Origin: Candidatus Micrarchaeota archaeon CG1_02_55_22
GTDB taxonomy: Archaea; Micrarchaeota; Micrarchaeia; Norongarragalinales; UBA97
Reading direction: 5' to 3'
DNA length: 39,176 nucleotides
Assembly: GCA_001871595.1 (NCBI GenBank)
Contig: MNVH01000050.1
Span: forward strand, 1 to 39,176
Positions 29,101 to 36,480 of this stretch are shown in pieces. The notes beneath the pieces were generated by a model. That model made no database searches and had not been told where the DNA came from. It worked only from the letters and a program-made list of their open reading frames with translations. Made by a program: the position numbers and the translations under genes. The first letter of the stretch is position 1; every line of letters begins with the position of its first letter.

Positions 29101-30207
29101 CTATGCTGGCCAGCATTTCCTTATTTCGTCGAGCGACGCGTCGGTCTTGAAGCCGGTGGGAGAGTAATGGCACGGAGTGGCGCGGTGGCCTGCCCTCTGC
29201 AGGGCAACGAGCACGGCCTCGTTCCTTGGTGCCAAACCCCCCAATCTCCGCGCTAGTTCGTGCACGTCCCAGTGCCACGGGGGAAAGCCTTGCTCGCCAG
29301 CAATAATCTTGAGGTATTTGTCAATCTTTTCCTTGCCCTCGTAGCCGCGCGCGTCGTTTACACTAACCATTTTTTCTACAAAAGTTTTATCCGACAAATC
29401 GCCCAACCACAACGGTCCCGCCGCCTTTTTATTCGTGCTTGAACCGGCTTCGACGCGCTTGTCGCCTTCAACGTCGTAAAGCAACCCTAACTGTTCGAGT
29501 GCCGCGTCGGCTTTCCCCGCGCCCGGCTCTATGCGGGCTATTACTTTGATTGCGTGGCCTTGGTAGAATGAAACTAGCGGCCGCGGAGCGCAGTCGTACA
29601 CAGCAGCGAATCGGACAATGGTGCCGTAGAGAATACGCAGCGCTGTCTCGTGGCTGTACTTAGAACGCTGTGGCAGCGCAGCGTAGTGCCGCAAGCACTT
29701 TTTGGGCTCGGCGCCGCACAGTTTGGCTAAATCCGTTGCCGTGGCGGAGAGTATGCCACCTTTTTGTGATGCGAGGCGGCGGATTGACGCGTCGAGGAAC
29801 GGAACTGGCGAGCCGAACGGGTCGAGTTCAATCCAGTCGAAGCTCGGCCTGCCTTCGCCGGTATGGCAAAGAAACGCGTTGAGCTCGCTTGAAACAAACT
29901 CGGCGCGCTTGGAGATTTTATTGAGTTTGATGTTAGCCTTGCACAGCGGTGTAGCGTGCTCGTTAGCGTCAACCAGCACGACTTTATCAACGTCGTTTTC
30001 TAGTGCGTAGCGTATTCCGCGCGACCCTGTGGCGCACAAGCCGTCCAGAATAGTTTTTGCTTCGCTAGCGCCCAAAGCGATTGAAGAGACGGTGCGGTTG
30101 AACTGCATTCGCGGATTGTAGAAGGCGAGCTTGTGGAAAGGGTCGCTCTCTGTCAAGGGCGGTACTCTTAAGCGCGTGCCTTCCTCGATTGCTTCGACTG
30201 TGTTCAT
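29101..30207 (-). CDS. trm1: tRNA (guanine26-N2)-dimethyltransferase Trm1
   Basis: Methylates G26 of tRNAs using S-adenosylmethionine. 368 residues, normal for archaea. The N-terminal EGTRLRVPP and NPRMQFNRTVS motifs, the SAM site LDGLCATGSRGIRYA (54-68), acidic DA in VDANEHA, and the catalytic DPFGSP (129-134) are all present. The C-terminal domain has GPLWLGDL and the final YSPTGFKTDA. ATG 30207 lies only 29 bases from the divergent DHH start, with TATA elements nested in each other's start regions. Confidence 0.95.
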   Translation of the reverse strand: MNTVEAIEEGTRLRVPPLTESDPFHKLAFYNPRMQFNRTVSSIALGASEAKTILDGLCATGSRGIRYALENDVDKVVLVDANEHATPLCKANIKLNKISKRAEFVSSELNAFLCHTGEGRPSFDWIELDPFGSPVPFLDASIRRLASQKGGILSATATDLAKLCGAEPKKCLRHYAALPQRSKYSHETALRILYGTIVRFAAVYDCAPRPLVSFYQGHAIKVIARIEPGAGKADAALEQLGLLYDVEGDKRVEAGSSTNKKAAGPLWLGDLSDKTFVEKMVSVNDARGYEGKEKIDKYLKIIAGEQGFPPWHWDVHELARRLGGLAPRNEAVLVALQRAGHRATPCHYSPTGFKTDASLDEIRKCWPA

Positions 30208-30239
30208 TAAAAGCTTTTTACCGGCTAAAAGGTTATATG
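30205..30239. promoter_or_regulatory. mutually nested leaderless promoters (trm1 / DHH gene)
   Basis: Rightward TATA ATTAAAAG (30206-30213) is ~27 nt before ATG 30237 and overlaps the trm1 start codon. Leftward TATA CATATAAC (30232-30239) is ~28 nt before the trm1 ATG and overlaps the DHH start codon. Confidence 0.5.
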
Positions 30240-31124
30240 GTTGTATTGTACACTCACACCGATTTCGACGGCATCGTTTCAGCCGTGCTTATCTCGAGCG
30301 TTGAAGACGTCTCGTGGATAGACTTTACCGAGCCAACACAAATACAGAACGACGAAATAGAGATAAAGAAGGGCAGCATCATCTCTGACTTGCCTTACCA
30401 TTCCAACTGCGGGTTGTGGTTCGACCACCACGCTTCGTCAAAGCACGCGAAAAAGTTTGAGGGCGCCTACGACCCTAAAGCACCGTCCGCCGCACGCGTA
30501 ATTTACGAGTACTACGATAATCCGTACCTTCGCGACAAATTCGCCGCGCTAGTCGAGGCAACCGACAAGATAGACCAAGCCAACTTCTCGCTCGACGACA
30601 TAAAGAACCCGTCGGGTTACTACCTCTTGTCGCTCTCGCTCGACGGGCCTGAAACGGCTAGCGAGTCAATGGCTTACAAGCGCGAACTCATTTCCTTGTT
30701 GAAGAGCAGGCCGTTGGAAAAGATTTTGTCCGAGCCCCGCGTGGTCGCTTACATTGAGAAAAAGCTTGCGGCAATGTGGAAGGCTGAAGAAGTATTGCAC
30801 GGTTACTCGCGCCTCGAAGGAAGCGTCGCGGTGGTGGACTTGCGCAACGCGCCCGGGTGGCTCGCCTCAGCTTCTAGCCGTTGGTACCCTTACCTCGCGT
30901 TCCCCAACTGTCGTGCTAGCCTGCGCATCAAACCCTCCAAGCGCGAGGGGTTCGTCGACGTTTCGGTTGGGGAGAATATCTTCAAGCGCGATTTGGGGAA
31001 GGACGCTGGCGCGATAATGAAGCGCTTTGGCGGGGGAGGCCACGCTGCCGCTGCAGGGTGCAAGCTTGAAGCAGGCAAGGCCGACGCAGCAATCGCCGAG
31101 ATACTAGCCGAGCTCAACGCCTAA
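30237..31124 (+). CDS. DHH/DHHA1 family phosphoesterase (NrnA-like)
   Basis: A 295-residue phosphoesterase likely acting on short RNA/DNA oligonucleotides, pAp or cyclic dinucleotide products. The N-terminal HTDFDG (His7, Asp9, Asp11) and ISDLP (Asp51) with DHH (63-65) bind two metal ions. The C-terminal DHHA1 domain ends with FGGGGHAAAAGC. Both domains are intact. ATG 30237 is leaderless. Exact substrate cannot be read from sequence. Confidence 0.88.
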   Translation: MVVLYTHTDFDGIVSAVLISSVEDVSWIDFTEPTQIQNDEIEIKKGSIISDLPYHSNCGLWFDHHASSKHAKKFEGAYDPKAPSAARVIYEYYDNPYLRDKFAALVEATDKIDQANFSLDDIKNPSGYYLLSLSLDGPETASESMAYKRELISLLKSRPLEKILSEPRVVAYIEKKLAAMWKAEEVLHGYSRLEGSVAVVDLRNAPGWLASASSRWYPYLAFPNCRASLRIKPSKREGFVDVSVGENIFKRDLGKDAGAIMKRFGGGGHAAAAGCKLEAGKADAAIAEILAELNA

Positions 31125-31133
31125 TCGGCAGGA

Positions 31134-31141
31134 TTATTTAT
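31134..31141 (+). promoter_or_regulatory. TATA box for the 267-residue unknown protein
   Basis: TTATTTAT, centred ~29 nt before ATG 31167; probably leaderless. Confidence 0.45.
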
Positions 31142-31166
31142 TAGATTAGGGCGTCTAAGTTCAACA

Positions 31167-31970
31167 ATGAGTACCGCGCGCCGCTTGAGCCCTGTTGAAG
31201 CCTCGCACTTGGAGCAGTTCGACTACTCTCCGGACGCTGTTGCTGATTTGGTCGCTTGGCGGTCTAATCACGGTCGATTGTCTAGCTTACCCGGGTTGAC
31301 TGCGCTCGCTGTCGCCGTTCGAGATGGTCGCTCGTTGGTAAAACTGGCTCATTTTGATGTCTCTGATTATCCGTTGCTTTCAAAGCGTCCCGGCCGATTC
31401 TTTGTTCACACCAACCGCGATGGCGAGGAAATGATGGCATGGCTTGGCCGGCCCGAACACATCTTACGCCTAGAGCGTTCGACTAGAACGTGGACGGTGC
31501 CGGACGGGTCGCTGGCTTTCGCCAAGTTCATCAGCACGCCGAAAGAGATAATGGTTACCACGCTCCAACCCGCGGTATACCGCGACATGACGCTCTTGAA
31601 TGAAGACGAGCTGAAAGAATACGGTTCTGATTGGGCGGTGGTGCCTTTACTGGCAATGATCGAATACGCTCGCCGGAAAGGCAAGCGCCTCACGGCAGTT
31701 CATCCCGATGACTATCAAGCGTTTCATAACTATCCCGGCGTGCAGCCGATGAGTGACGACATTCCGCTCTACTACCGCGTCGCATTGAAACAGGCACTAA
31801 TACGTAGCAGGGGCATTAAATCTTCGGACAAGCGGCGTTTTTCTCTAGAGAACCACGTCATCGTGGCGCGTCCTGGTGTTCATGGCGAGCCACAGCCGGC
31901 TCAGCCCATGTTTCTCAACCGGAAAGTAGTTCTCTATAATCCTCCGGCAAACCACTCCCGAAACGTTTAA
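31167..31970 (+). CDS. protein of unknown function (267 residues)
   Basis: Soluble protein without signal peptide or membrane helix. Visible elements are an N-terminal helix pair (SPVEASHLEQF, PDAVADLVAWR), a beta-rich middle with RFFVHTNRDGEEMMAWLG and TWTVPDGSLAFAKF, and a helical YARRKGKRLTAVHPDDYQAF. I do not recognise a family. The codon usage is somewhat T-richer at the start than the flanking genes. Its stop lies inside the TATA region of the next gene. Confidence 0.6.
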   Translation: MSTARRLSPVEASHLEQFDYSPDAVADLVAWRSNHGRLSSLPGLTALAVAVRDGRSLVKLAHFDVSDYPLLSKRPGRFFVHTNRDGEEMMAWLGRPEHILRLERSTRTWTVPDGSLAFAKFISTPKEIMVTTLQPAVYRDMTLLNEDELKEYGSDWAVVPLLAMIEYARRKGKRLTAVHPDDYQAFHNYPGVQPMSDDIPLYYRVALKQALIRSRGIKSSDKRRFSLENHVIVARPGVHGEPQPAQPMFLNRKVVLYNPPANHSRNV

Positions 31971-31972
31971 AG
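31965..31972 (+). promoter_or_regulatory. TATA box for the 147-residue beta protein
   Basis: GTTTAAAG, ~27 nt before ATG 31996; overlaps the stop codon of the preceding gene. Leaderless start predicted. Confidence 0.5.
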
Positions 31973-31995
31973 ACTCTTTACGGGCTATTTGTTTC

Positions 31996-32439
31996 ATGGA
32001 ACCGCGCAAGCCGAGCTACAATATCTATAAGCCCAACCGCGACAACCGCGGCGCTGCCGTGCAGTTCGACTTTAACGTGTCGAAGCAGGCAATCTTTCTC
32101 GAAGCCGCGTTGCAGGTGGCCGAACAGTCCTTCGACTGGGGCAATAAGATTGTAGTCAAGCTCGACGTTGTTGATATTGGAAAGCTTTTGACCGTGCTCG
32201 ACGGCAAGGTGCCGCAGGCAAAGCTCTTCCACGACCCGTCAAAAAGAGAGGGTTATTCGGGCAATACCCGGAACAATACGGTGGAGTTCTCGAAAGGCCA
32301 GTACGGATACTACTTGCGCGTGTCACAGCAGTCCGCCGATAAGGCGGTTAAAACCGTATCGCTCTCGGTCTCGGAAGACGAAGCGCAAGTATTACGGGTA
32401 TTGCTTGAGCGCGCCATAGCGTCTTGTTACGGCTGGTGA
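31996..32439 (+). CDS. small beta-rich protein, possible Whirly/PC4-like nucleic-acid binder
   Basis: A 147-residue soluble protein. The pattern is strand (AAVQFDFN), helix (AIFLEAALQVAEQ), strand (KIVVKLDVVDIGKLLTVLDG), a KLFHDPSK turn, a strand pair (NNTVEFSKG, YGYYLRVSQQ), strand (TVSLSVSEDEAQVL) and a last helix (VLRVLLERAIASCYGW). This strand-strand-helix order with KLFH and a terminal helix recalls Whirly/PC4-like or kinetoplastid MRP-like ssDNA/RNA-binding proteins. The resemblance is by eye only and may be wrong. It converges with the surface-protein gene, 4 bases apart. Confidence 0.5.
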   Translation: MEPRKPSYNIYKPNRDNRGAAVQFDFNVSKQAIFLEAALQVAEQSFDWGNKIVVKLDVVDIGKLLTVLDGKVPQAKLFHDPSKREGYSGNTRNNTVEFSKGQYGYYLRVSQQSADKAVKTVSLSVSEDEAQVLRVLLERAIASCYGW

Positions 32440-32443
32440 GCGG

Positions 32444-34159
32444 TTAACTCATCGACGGCGTGGCCGAGTCGCCGGCCGCCTCGCGCTTCAAGATTTCTTG
32501 GCGTATCCGACGGATTTTCTCGCGGTACTCGGCATCCTGCTTTTTAGTGTTGTCCTCTTTCGAGGAACGAGAGTAGAGCGCGAAGACAAGGAACGCGACG
32601 ACGATTATGATCACTATCGCGAAAGCGTTCTCGCTCGCCGCGGCGAAGAAGAGGCCGGTAATGCCTTGAGGCTTGTTCACCGTGTCAAGCTTCTGCCGAG
32701 CGATTTCTATGCCGTTGCTTTCAAGCACGAGCGTGGGCGCGATCTCCTCGTTCGTGTCTGACACGGCGGTGATTGTTACGTTGCGTTCGCCTCCAGCGGG
32801 CACGGTAACAATATCCGAAGAAACCTTCCACGATGTGGGAATCGATTCTAGGCGTCCGGAAACGTTCGGTAACGCAACTGGGCCGTCGTTGGCAACCGTG
32901 GCAATGATTGTGATGATGTGGTCGTTCTGGGTAATAGCTGTGGTGGCGGCAGCGTGCGAGTCGCACGAACCTACGAATATAGGTATGGTGCCGTTGCCTT
33001 GCCAGCCCGGCGTGGTTGCGCGGACGAACAAATAGTTCTGTCCGTTCGCTAGGTCGGCGCGGTTCACTTCGAGGCCGAATTCTGCGACAACCCCGCTGGG
33101 CACGCGGAGTACGCGCGAGGAAACTTGGTGGCCGGAAACGAACGCGTCAACCGCGAAGTCCGTCGTCGCCGAAAGCGTGTTCTCGAGCTGCGCGCCAAGA
33201 GTAATGGTGTTGGTTTGGCAGTCGAGTACATTCAAGCCAGAAGCGGGAAGCTGCGGGAAGACGAGCGCCAGCTCGTTTGATGCCGTCGTTGTGGGTGTAA
33301 CTGCGTCGGTGACTTCGATGCGGTCGGTAATCGAGCCGATTGGGCGGCCGTCCTTGAAGACGGTGACCTCGTAGGAGTAAACGCCCGGAACGGCGCTACC
33401 CGTGTCGATGTTGAGCGGCACGAGTACGTCGTTGTTTCGGTCCAAATCAAAGTAAGTCTTGGTTGGAATCACGCCCACTTCCGTGTTACGCGATTCGACG
33501 CCGAGAGTAAAGCTGCCTGCAGCACCCTTGTTGGTTATCTGGTAGGTTGCAATGGCGCGTCCGGCGGAGTTGGCCTGGTGGTAATCGCACCTGCGGCCGT
33601 CAAAACAATAGTTGGGCGTTGTTCGCTTGATAGAAACGCTGTAAGTAGTGGGTTCGTAGTACGATCGGTAGTTAATATTGCTGAGCACGCGGTTGCAGCT
33701 GGTTTCACCGCACGAGGCGGCCTGGCCCGACGCGTAGTCTTGGCCGATGAAGGAGTATTCGCTGCACGCGAACGAGTCGCATGGGCGTAACAGTAAGTTT
33801 ACGGTTGCGGTTTTTGTCTCGCAAGTTGTGCCGCATACTTGGGCGGTGACGTCAACGTTCTTGCTGCCGATGAAGCACGCAGGGACGGAGAGGTGTAAGT
33901 CGGTTCCCTTGCTGCCCGTATTCGCGATTGTTAACTCGCTCGCGTCGAAGGACGCTCCGATTATGTTCGAGTTAGCACTGAAATATATGTTCTCGCCAGG
34001 CGTTGCGTCGGTAACCCATACGTGGACCGTGCCGTCCGAACAGGCCGTTATAATTTCTGAGTTTACTGACGTGTGGAGGGAGAACGCGCTGGATAGTGCG
34101 GCGAACGCAATCAATGCGATGCCGACTGCAAAAACCGCGCTGCGGGACAGTTTAACCAA
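32444..34159 (-). CDS. cysteine-rich membrane-anchored surface protein
   Basis: A 571-residue secreted protein. Signal peptide within residues 1-26 (AVFAVGIALIAFAALSSAFS). A Cys-rich region at ~95-200 (CGTTCET, CDSFAC, CGETSC, CFDGRRCDY) suggests disulfides. Two or more Ig-like/NEW3-type domains follow (AGSFTLGVESRN, VANDGPVALPNVSG, VPAGGERNVTITAV). One membrane helix near 518-540 and a charged cytoplasmic tail with a short coiled coil (YREKIRRIRQEILKRE) finish it. The start is TTG 34159 with GGTGG 4-5 nt upstream. Divergent from a TrmB regulator across an inverted repeat, so likely controlled by it. Confidence 0.7.
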   Translation of the reverse strand: MVKLSRSAVFAVGIALIAFAALSSAFSLHTSVNSEIITACSDGTVHVWVTDATPGENIYFSANSNIIGASFDASELTIANTGSKGTDLHLSVPACFIGSKNVDVTAQVCGTTCETKTATVNLLLRPCDSFACSEYSFIGQDYASGQAASCGETSCNRVLSNINYRSYYEPTTYSVSIKRTTPNYCFDGRRCDYHQANSAGRAIATYQITNKGAAGSFTLGVESRNTEVGVIPTKTYFDLDRNNDVLVPLNIDTGSAVPGVYSYEVTVFKDGRPIGSITDRIEVTDAVTPTTTASNELALVFPQLPASGLNVLDCQTNTITLGAQLENTLSATTDFAVDAFVSGHQVSSRVLRVPSGVVAEFGLEVNRADLANGQNYLFVRATTPGWQGNGTIPIFVGSCDSHAAATTAITQNDHIITIIATVANDGPVALPNVSGRLESIPTSWKVSSDIVTVPAGGERNVTITAVSDTNEEIAPTLVLESNGIEIARQKLDTVNKPQGITGLFFAAASENAFAIVIIIVVAFLVFALYSRSSKEDNTKKQDAEYREKIRRIRQEILKREAAGDSATPSMS

Positions 34160-34184
34160 AATACCACCTGATGTTACTATTAAG

Positions 34185-34220
34185 GAGTAACGACATATTT
34201 AAAGGTGTCGTTTGTTACTC
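34185..34220. promoter_or_regulatory. inverted-repeat operator around the surface-protein TATA box
   Basis: GAGTAAC-GACA (34185-34195) mirrors TGTC-x4-GTTACTC (34206-34220); the 10-nt centre TATTTAAAGG is the leftward TATA core. Extra GTTAC half-sites are near 34173 and 34304. A bound dimer would cover the promoter. Confidence 0.5.
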
Positions 34221-34236
34221 TTGGCTAGTGATTACA

Positions 34237-34244
34237 TTTATATA
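34237..34244 (+). promoter_or_regulatory. TATA box for the TrmB regulator
   Basis: TTTATATA, a near-consensus TATA element; transcription would begin near 34267, ~45 nt before ATG 34312. Confidence 0.55.
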
Positions 34245-34311
34245 AGTGGTTTTACATAATAACTTGTGGCTTTCTTCTCGCATAAGGACCTTTTCGGTGG
34301 TTGTTACCCCA

Positions 34312-35118
34312 ATGAATGAGTATAATTCAGTTAAGCTTAATAACATAAAATCCGTGAACACTACGGTGCGGATGCCTCAAAACCCAGAAGTGATAAACGG
34401 CTTGCGACGCCTCGGGCTTAATCAGTACGAGGCCAAAGCGTATTTTGCCCTCAGCACTACTGGTAAGAATACTGCCGGCAAGCTCTCGGAACACGCAGAA
34501 CTCCCGCGCGCACGTTCCTACGACGTTCTTGGTTCATTGCAGGACAAGGGCTTCGTCGCCGTACAACCAGGTCGCCCCGTGAAATACTACGCCCTCCCAA
34601 TCGGCGAGGCCATCAAGACGCTCAAACGCCAGCGTCAAGAAACACTTTCACAAGAGCTCACCCGCATCGACCAACTCAGCGGTGACCTCTCCTCGAAACT
34701 CGATCTATCTTTCGGGGTATCAAAGCCCTCGTTTGAAGACGCGGTGTGGACGCTCAAAGGCCGCGAAGCAATCTACTCAAAACTAGCTGCAATGATTGAC
34801 TCGGCTAAAGAGCACGTCATCATCTCCTCATCTCAGGAAGGAATGCAACGCAAGCTCTCCGAACACCGCAAGCTACTCGACCGTGCTCGCGGCCGCGGAG
34901 TCAAGATACACTTGCTCTCAACACTCTCGAAAGAAAAGCTCGGCGACATGGCGAAAATCGCCAAGACCACGTCGACAGAACTGCCGACCAGAATGGTTCT
35001 AGCCGACGACCAAGCGCTCTTGTTCTTAACCGATCACTCCTCGAGTCCCGAAGACGAAGTCGCCCTCTGGCTCAACAGCGGACACGTCGTTGACACGCTC
35101 AAAAAAGCCGTTGAGTAA
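34312..35118 (+). CDS. TrmB family transcriptional regulator
   Basis: A ~268-residue regulator. ATG 34312 has GGTGG ~11 nt upstream; ATG 34372 is an alternative. The N-terminal winged helix (~25-100) has LRRLGLNQYEAKAYFAL and ELPRARSYDVLGSLQDKGF followed by PVKYYAL, the TrmB signature. A short coiled coil (~105-140) follows, then a phospholipase-D-like effector domain (TLKGREAIYSKL, HVIISSS, GVKIHLLS). TrmB proteins often sense sugars; the ligand here is unknown. It faces the surface-protein gene and may control it and itself through the GTTACTC repeats. Confidence 0.88.
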   Translation: MNEYNSVKLNNIKSVNTTVRMPQNPEVINGLRRLGLNQYEAKAYFALSTTGKNTAGKLSEHAELPRARSYDVLGSLQDKGFVAVQPGRPVKYYALPIGEAIKTLKRQRQETLSQELTRIDQLSGDLSSKLDLSFGVSKPSFEDAVWTLKGREAIYSKLAAMIDSAKEHVIISSSQEGMQRKLSEHRKLLDRARGRGVKIHLLSTLSKEKLGDMAKIAKTTSTELPTRMVLADDQALLFLTDHSSSPEDEVALWLNSGHVVDTLKKAVE

Positions 35119-35178
35119 ACCGTCGCATAATTATTCTATTGTTTAGCGATTAGCATAAATTAACGAAAATTAGTTGTG

Positions 35179-35216
35179 CCGGGGCGGTGTCGGGAGGCGG
35201 GCGTTTACCGCCCCGG
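35179..35216. terminator. perfect 10-bp GC hairpin between convergent genes
   Basis: CCGGGGCGGT and ACCGCCCCGG around an 18-nt G-rich loop (GTCGGGAGGCGGGCGTTT). It lies 60 bases after the TrmB stop and 28 past the convergent gene's stop. It may stop transcription from both sides or be a small structured RNA. Confidence 0.55.
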
Positions 35217-35243
35217 CCTCGCTTCTAGTTTGGTGTGGTACTT

Positions 35244-35690
35244 TTAACGCATCATGCCGCGTCCGCCCCTTGAACCGAATCCGGGTGCGTCGTCGTTCCT
35301 AGCACCGCACGAGCCATCGCCGTGCATCACGCCGAAGCCTTCTCCGGGCTTGAATCCGTGCATTCCGCCGCCGAGAGCGATTAGCTCCTCTTCCGTCGCC
35401 GAGCCGTCAATCGCTTTAAGCATCAAGTCGTGGTGTTCCTGCATGAACGCTTGCAGCGACGGGTCGCTTACTTTTGCGAGCTGGTCTTGGAAATATTCTG
35501 CCATTACCGTCGCGTTGAAAGCGTGCATAGACTTAAATTCCTCGCGAGCGGATTCGTTCAAGCCCGGCGCGTGGAAACCCATCGAATAATTTCCGTAACC
35601 TTTGTCGTCTTGCCAAGGGTGCGCTTGTGCAAAGGCAACACCGGCTATAATGAGCGCAATGCCGGCTACGAGCGCAATTCTTCCATCCAT
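35244..35690 (-). CDS. secreted Met/His/Gly-rich small protein
   Basis: 148 residues from ATG 35690 (GAGTGA 7 nt upstream; the longer frame is leader). Signal peptide MDGRIALVAGIALIIAGVAF, cleaved near AQA. The mature protein has a helical middle (LNESAREEFKSMHAFNA, DPSLQAFMQEHHDLMLKA) and a Gly/Met/His-rich end (GGGMHGF, GVMHGDGS, GRGMMR). His and Met clusters could bind copper or another metal outside the cell, as in CpxP/CopZ-like chaperones, but no family motif is clear. A TATA box at 35738-35745 gives a ~24-nt leader. Confidence 0.6.
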   Translation of the reverse strand: MDGRIALVAGIALIIAGVAFAQAHPWQDDKGYGNYSMGFHAPGLNESAREEFKSMHAFNATVMAEYFQDQLAKVSDPSLQAFMQEHHDLMLKAIDGSATEEELIALGGGMHGFKPGEGFGVMHGDGSCGARNDDAPGFGSRGGRGMMR

Positions 35691-35798
35691 TTCTAATTCA
35701 CTCCGCGCCAAAGCGCAAGTAAACGATGGATTTCGCGTTATAAGGCCGTTTCCCGAAAATACGCCCAAATAAGACCCAAATCTTTGCGGTGTTCGGCC

Positions 35799-36233
35799 TT
35801 ACTTGTTGTTTAGGTACAATAGTACGATTGCCGCGGCGAGGGAGAAGAGGCCGGGAATGAACGAGAACGGCCCGGTCATCGGGCCGTAGCCGAGCCGCGT
35901 GAACAACAAGGGGTTGGCGCTTGCAGCGTTGAGGAAGAGTGCGACAACAAGAATAATAAGGCCGAGCGTGAACTCGCTTCTTAGCTCTATGTAGGTCTGG
36001 ATATATTGAGTCAAGAGCGCGATGAGCAGCAGCATGGTAAAGCTTGCGATGATGATACTTTCGTTAAGGAAGGATTGCGTGCGCATGAAGCCCATTCTGC
36101 CTATTGGTTCGCCCGAGGTTACTATGCCTGCAACCGTGTAAAGCAAGCCCACGCTGGCCAGCGCTACGACTATCGCGATTGCCAGCGAAACGAGTCCACT
36201 GCTATTCTTCTTTCGAGAGTTCCTTGATTTCAT
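35799..36233 (-). CDS. four-TM membrane protein in winged-helix operon
   Basis: 144 residues: basic N-tail (MKSRNSRKKN), then four membrane helices (~13-38, 60-78, 88-106, 122-140). ATG 36233 has GGAG ~7-9 nt upstream and overlaps the preceding regulator by 32 bases. Small four-helix proteins paired with a winged-helix regulator are frequent in archaea (DUF7521-like layout); their role is unknown. Probably a membrane sensor for the regulator (inference). Confidence 0.65.
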   Translation of the reverse strand: MKSRNSRKKNSSGLVSLAIAIVVALASVGLLYTVAGIVTSGEPIGRMGFMRTQSFLNESIIIASFTMLLLIALLTQYIQTYIELRSEFTLGLIILVVALFLNAASANPLLFTRLGYGPMTGPFSFIPGLFSLAAAIVLLYLNNK

Positions 36234-36480
36234 CGTACATCTCCTCGCTTTCTTGGGATAAAAAGTATACGCGGCCGTAGTTGGGCCCGCTTGAAGTTAG
36301 CACGCCGTTCTTCGTCAAGAGCTCCAAGTGGTGCTGTACGGTTTTGTAATCCAGCTTGAGTGCTTGGGCTAGCTTTCGTGCGTTGGATGGCTTGCCATTG
36401 ATTTGTGCGATTATTCGCGCGCGGTTCTCACCGCCGCGCGAGCCCGCTATAAGCCAGTACACAACTTGCTTGAAACCCAT
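36202..36480 (-). CDS. ArsR-like winged-helix transcriptional regulator
   Basis: 92 residues. An N-terminal extension (VVYWLIAGSRGGENRARII) leads into a winged helix: NARKLAQALKLDYKTVQHHLELLTKNGVL is helix-turn-helix, and PNYGRVYFLS is the wing. No metal-binding Cys. ATG 36480 follows the M17 aminopeptidase stop with no gap, so it shares that transcript, and it overlaps the four-TM gene downstream. Confidence 0.82.
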   Translation of the reverse strand: MGFKQVVYWLIAGSRGGENRARIIAQINGKPSNARKLAQALKLDYKTVQHHLELLTKNGVLTSSGPNYGRVYFLSQESEEMYDEIKELSKEE

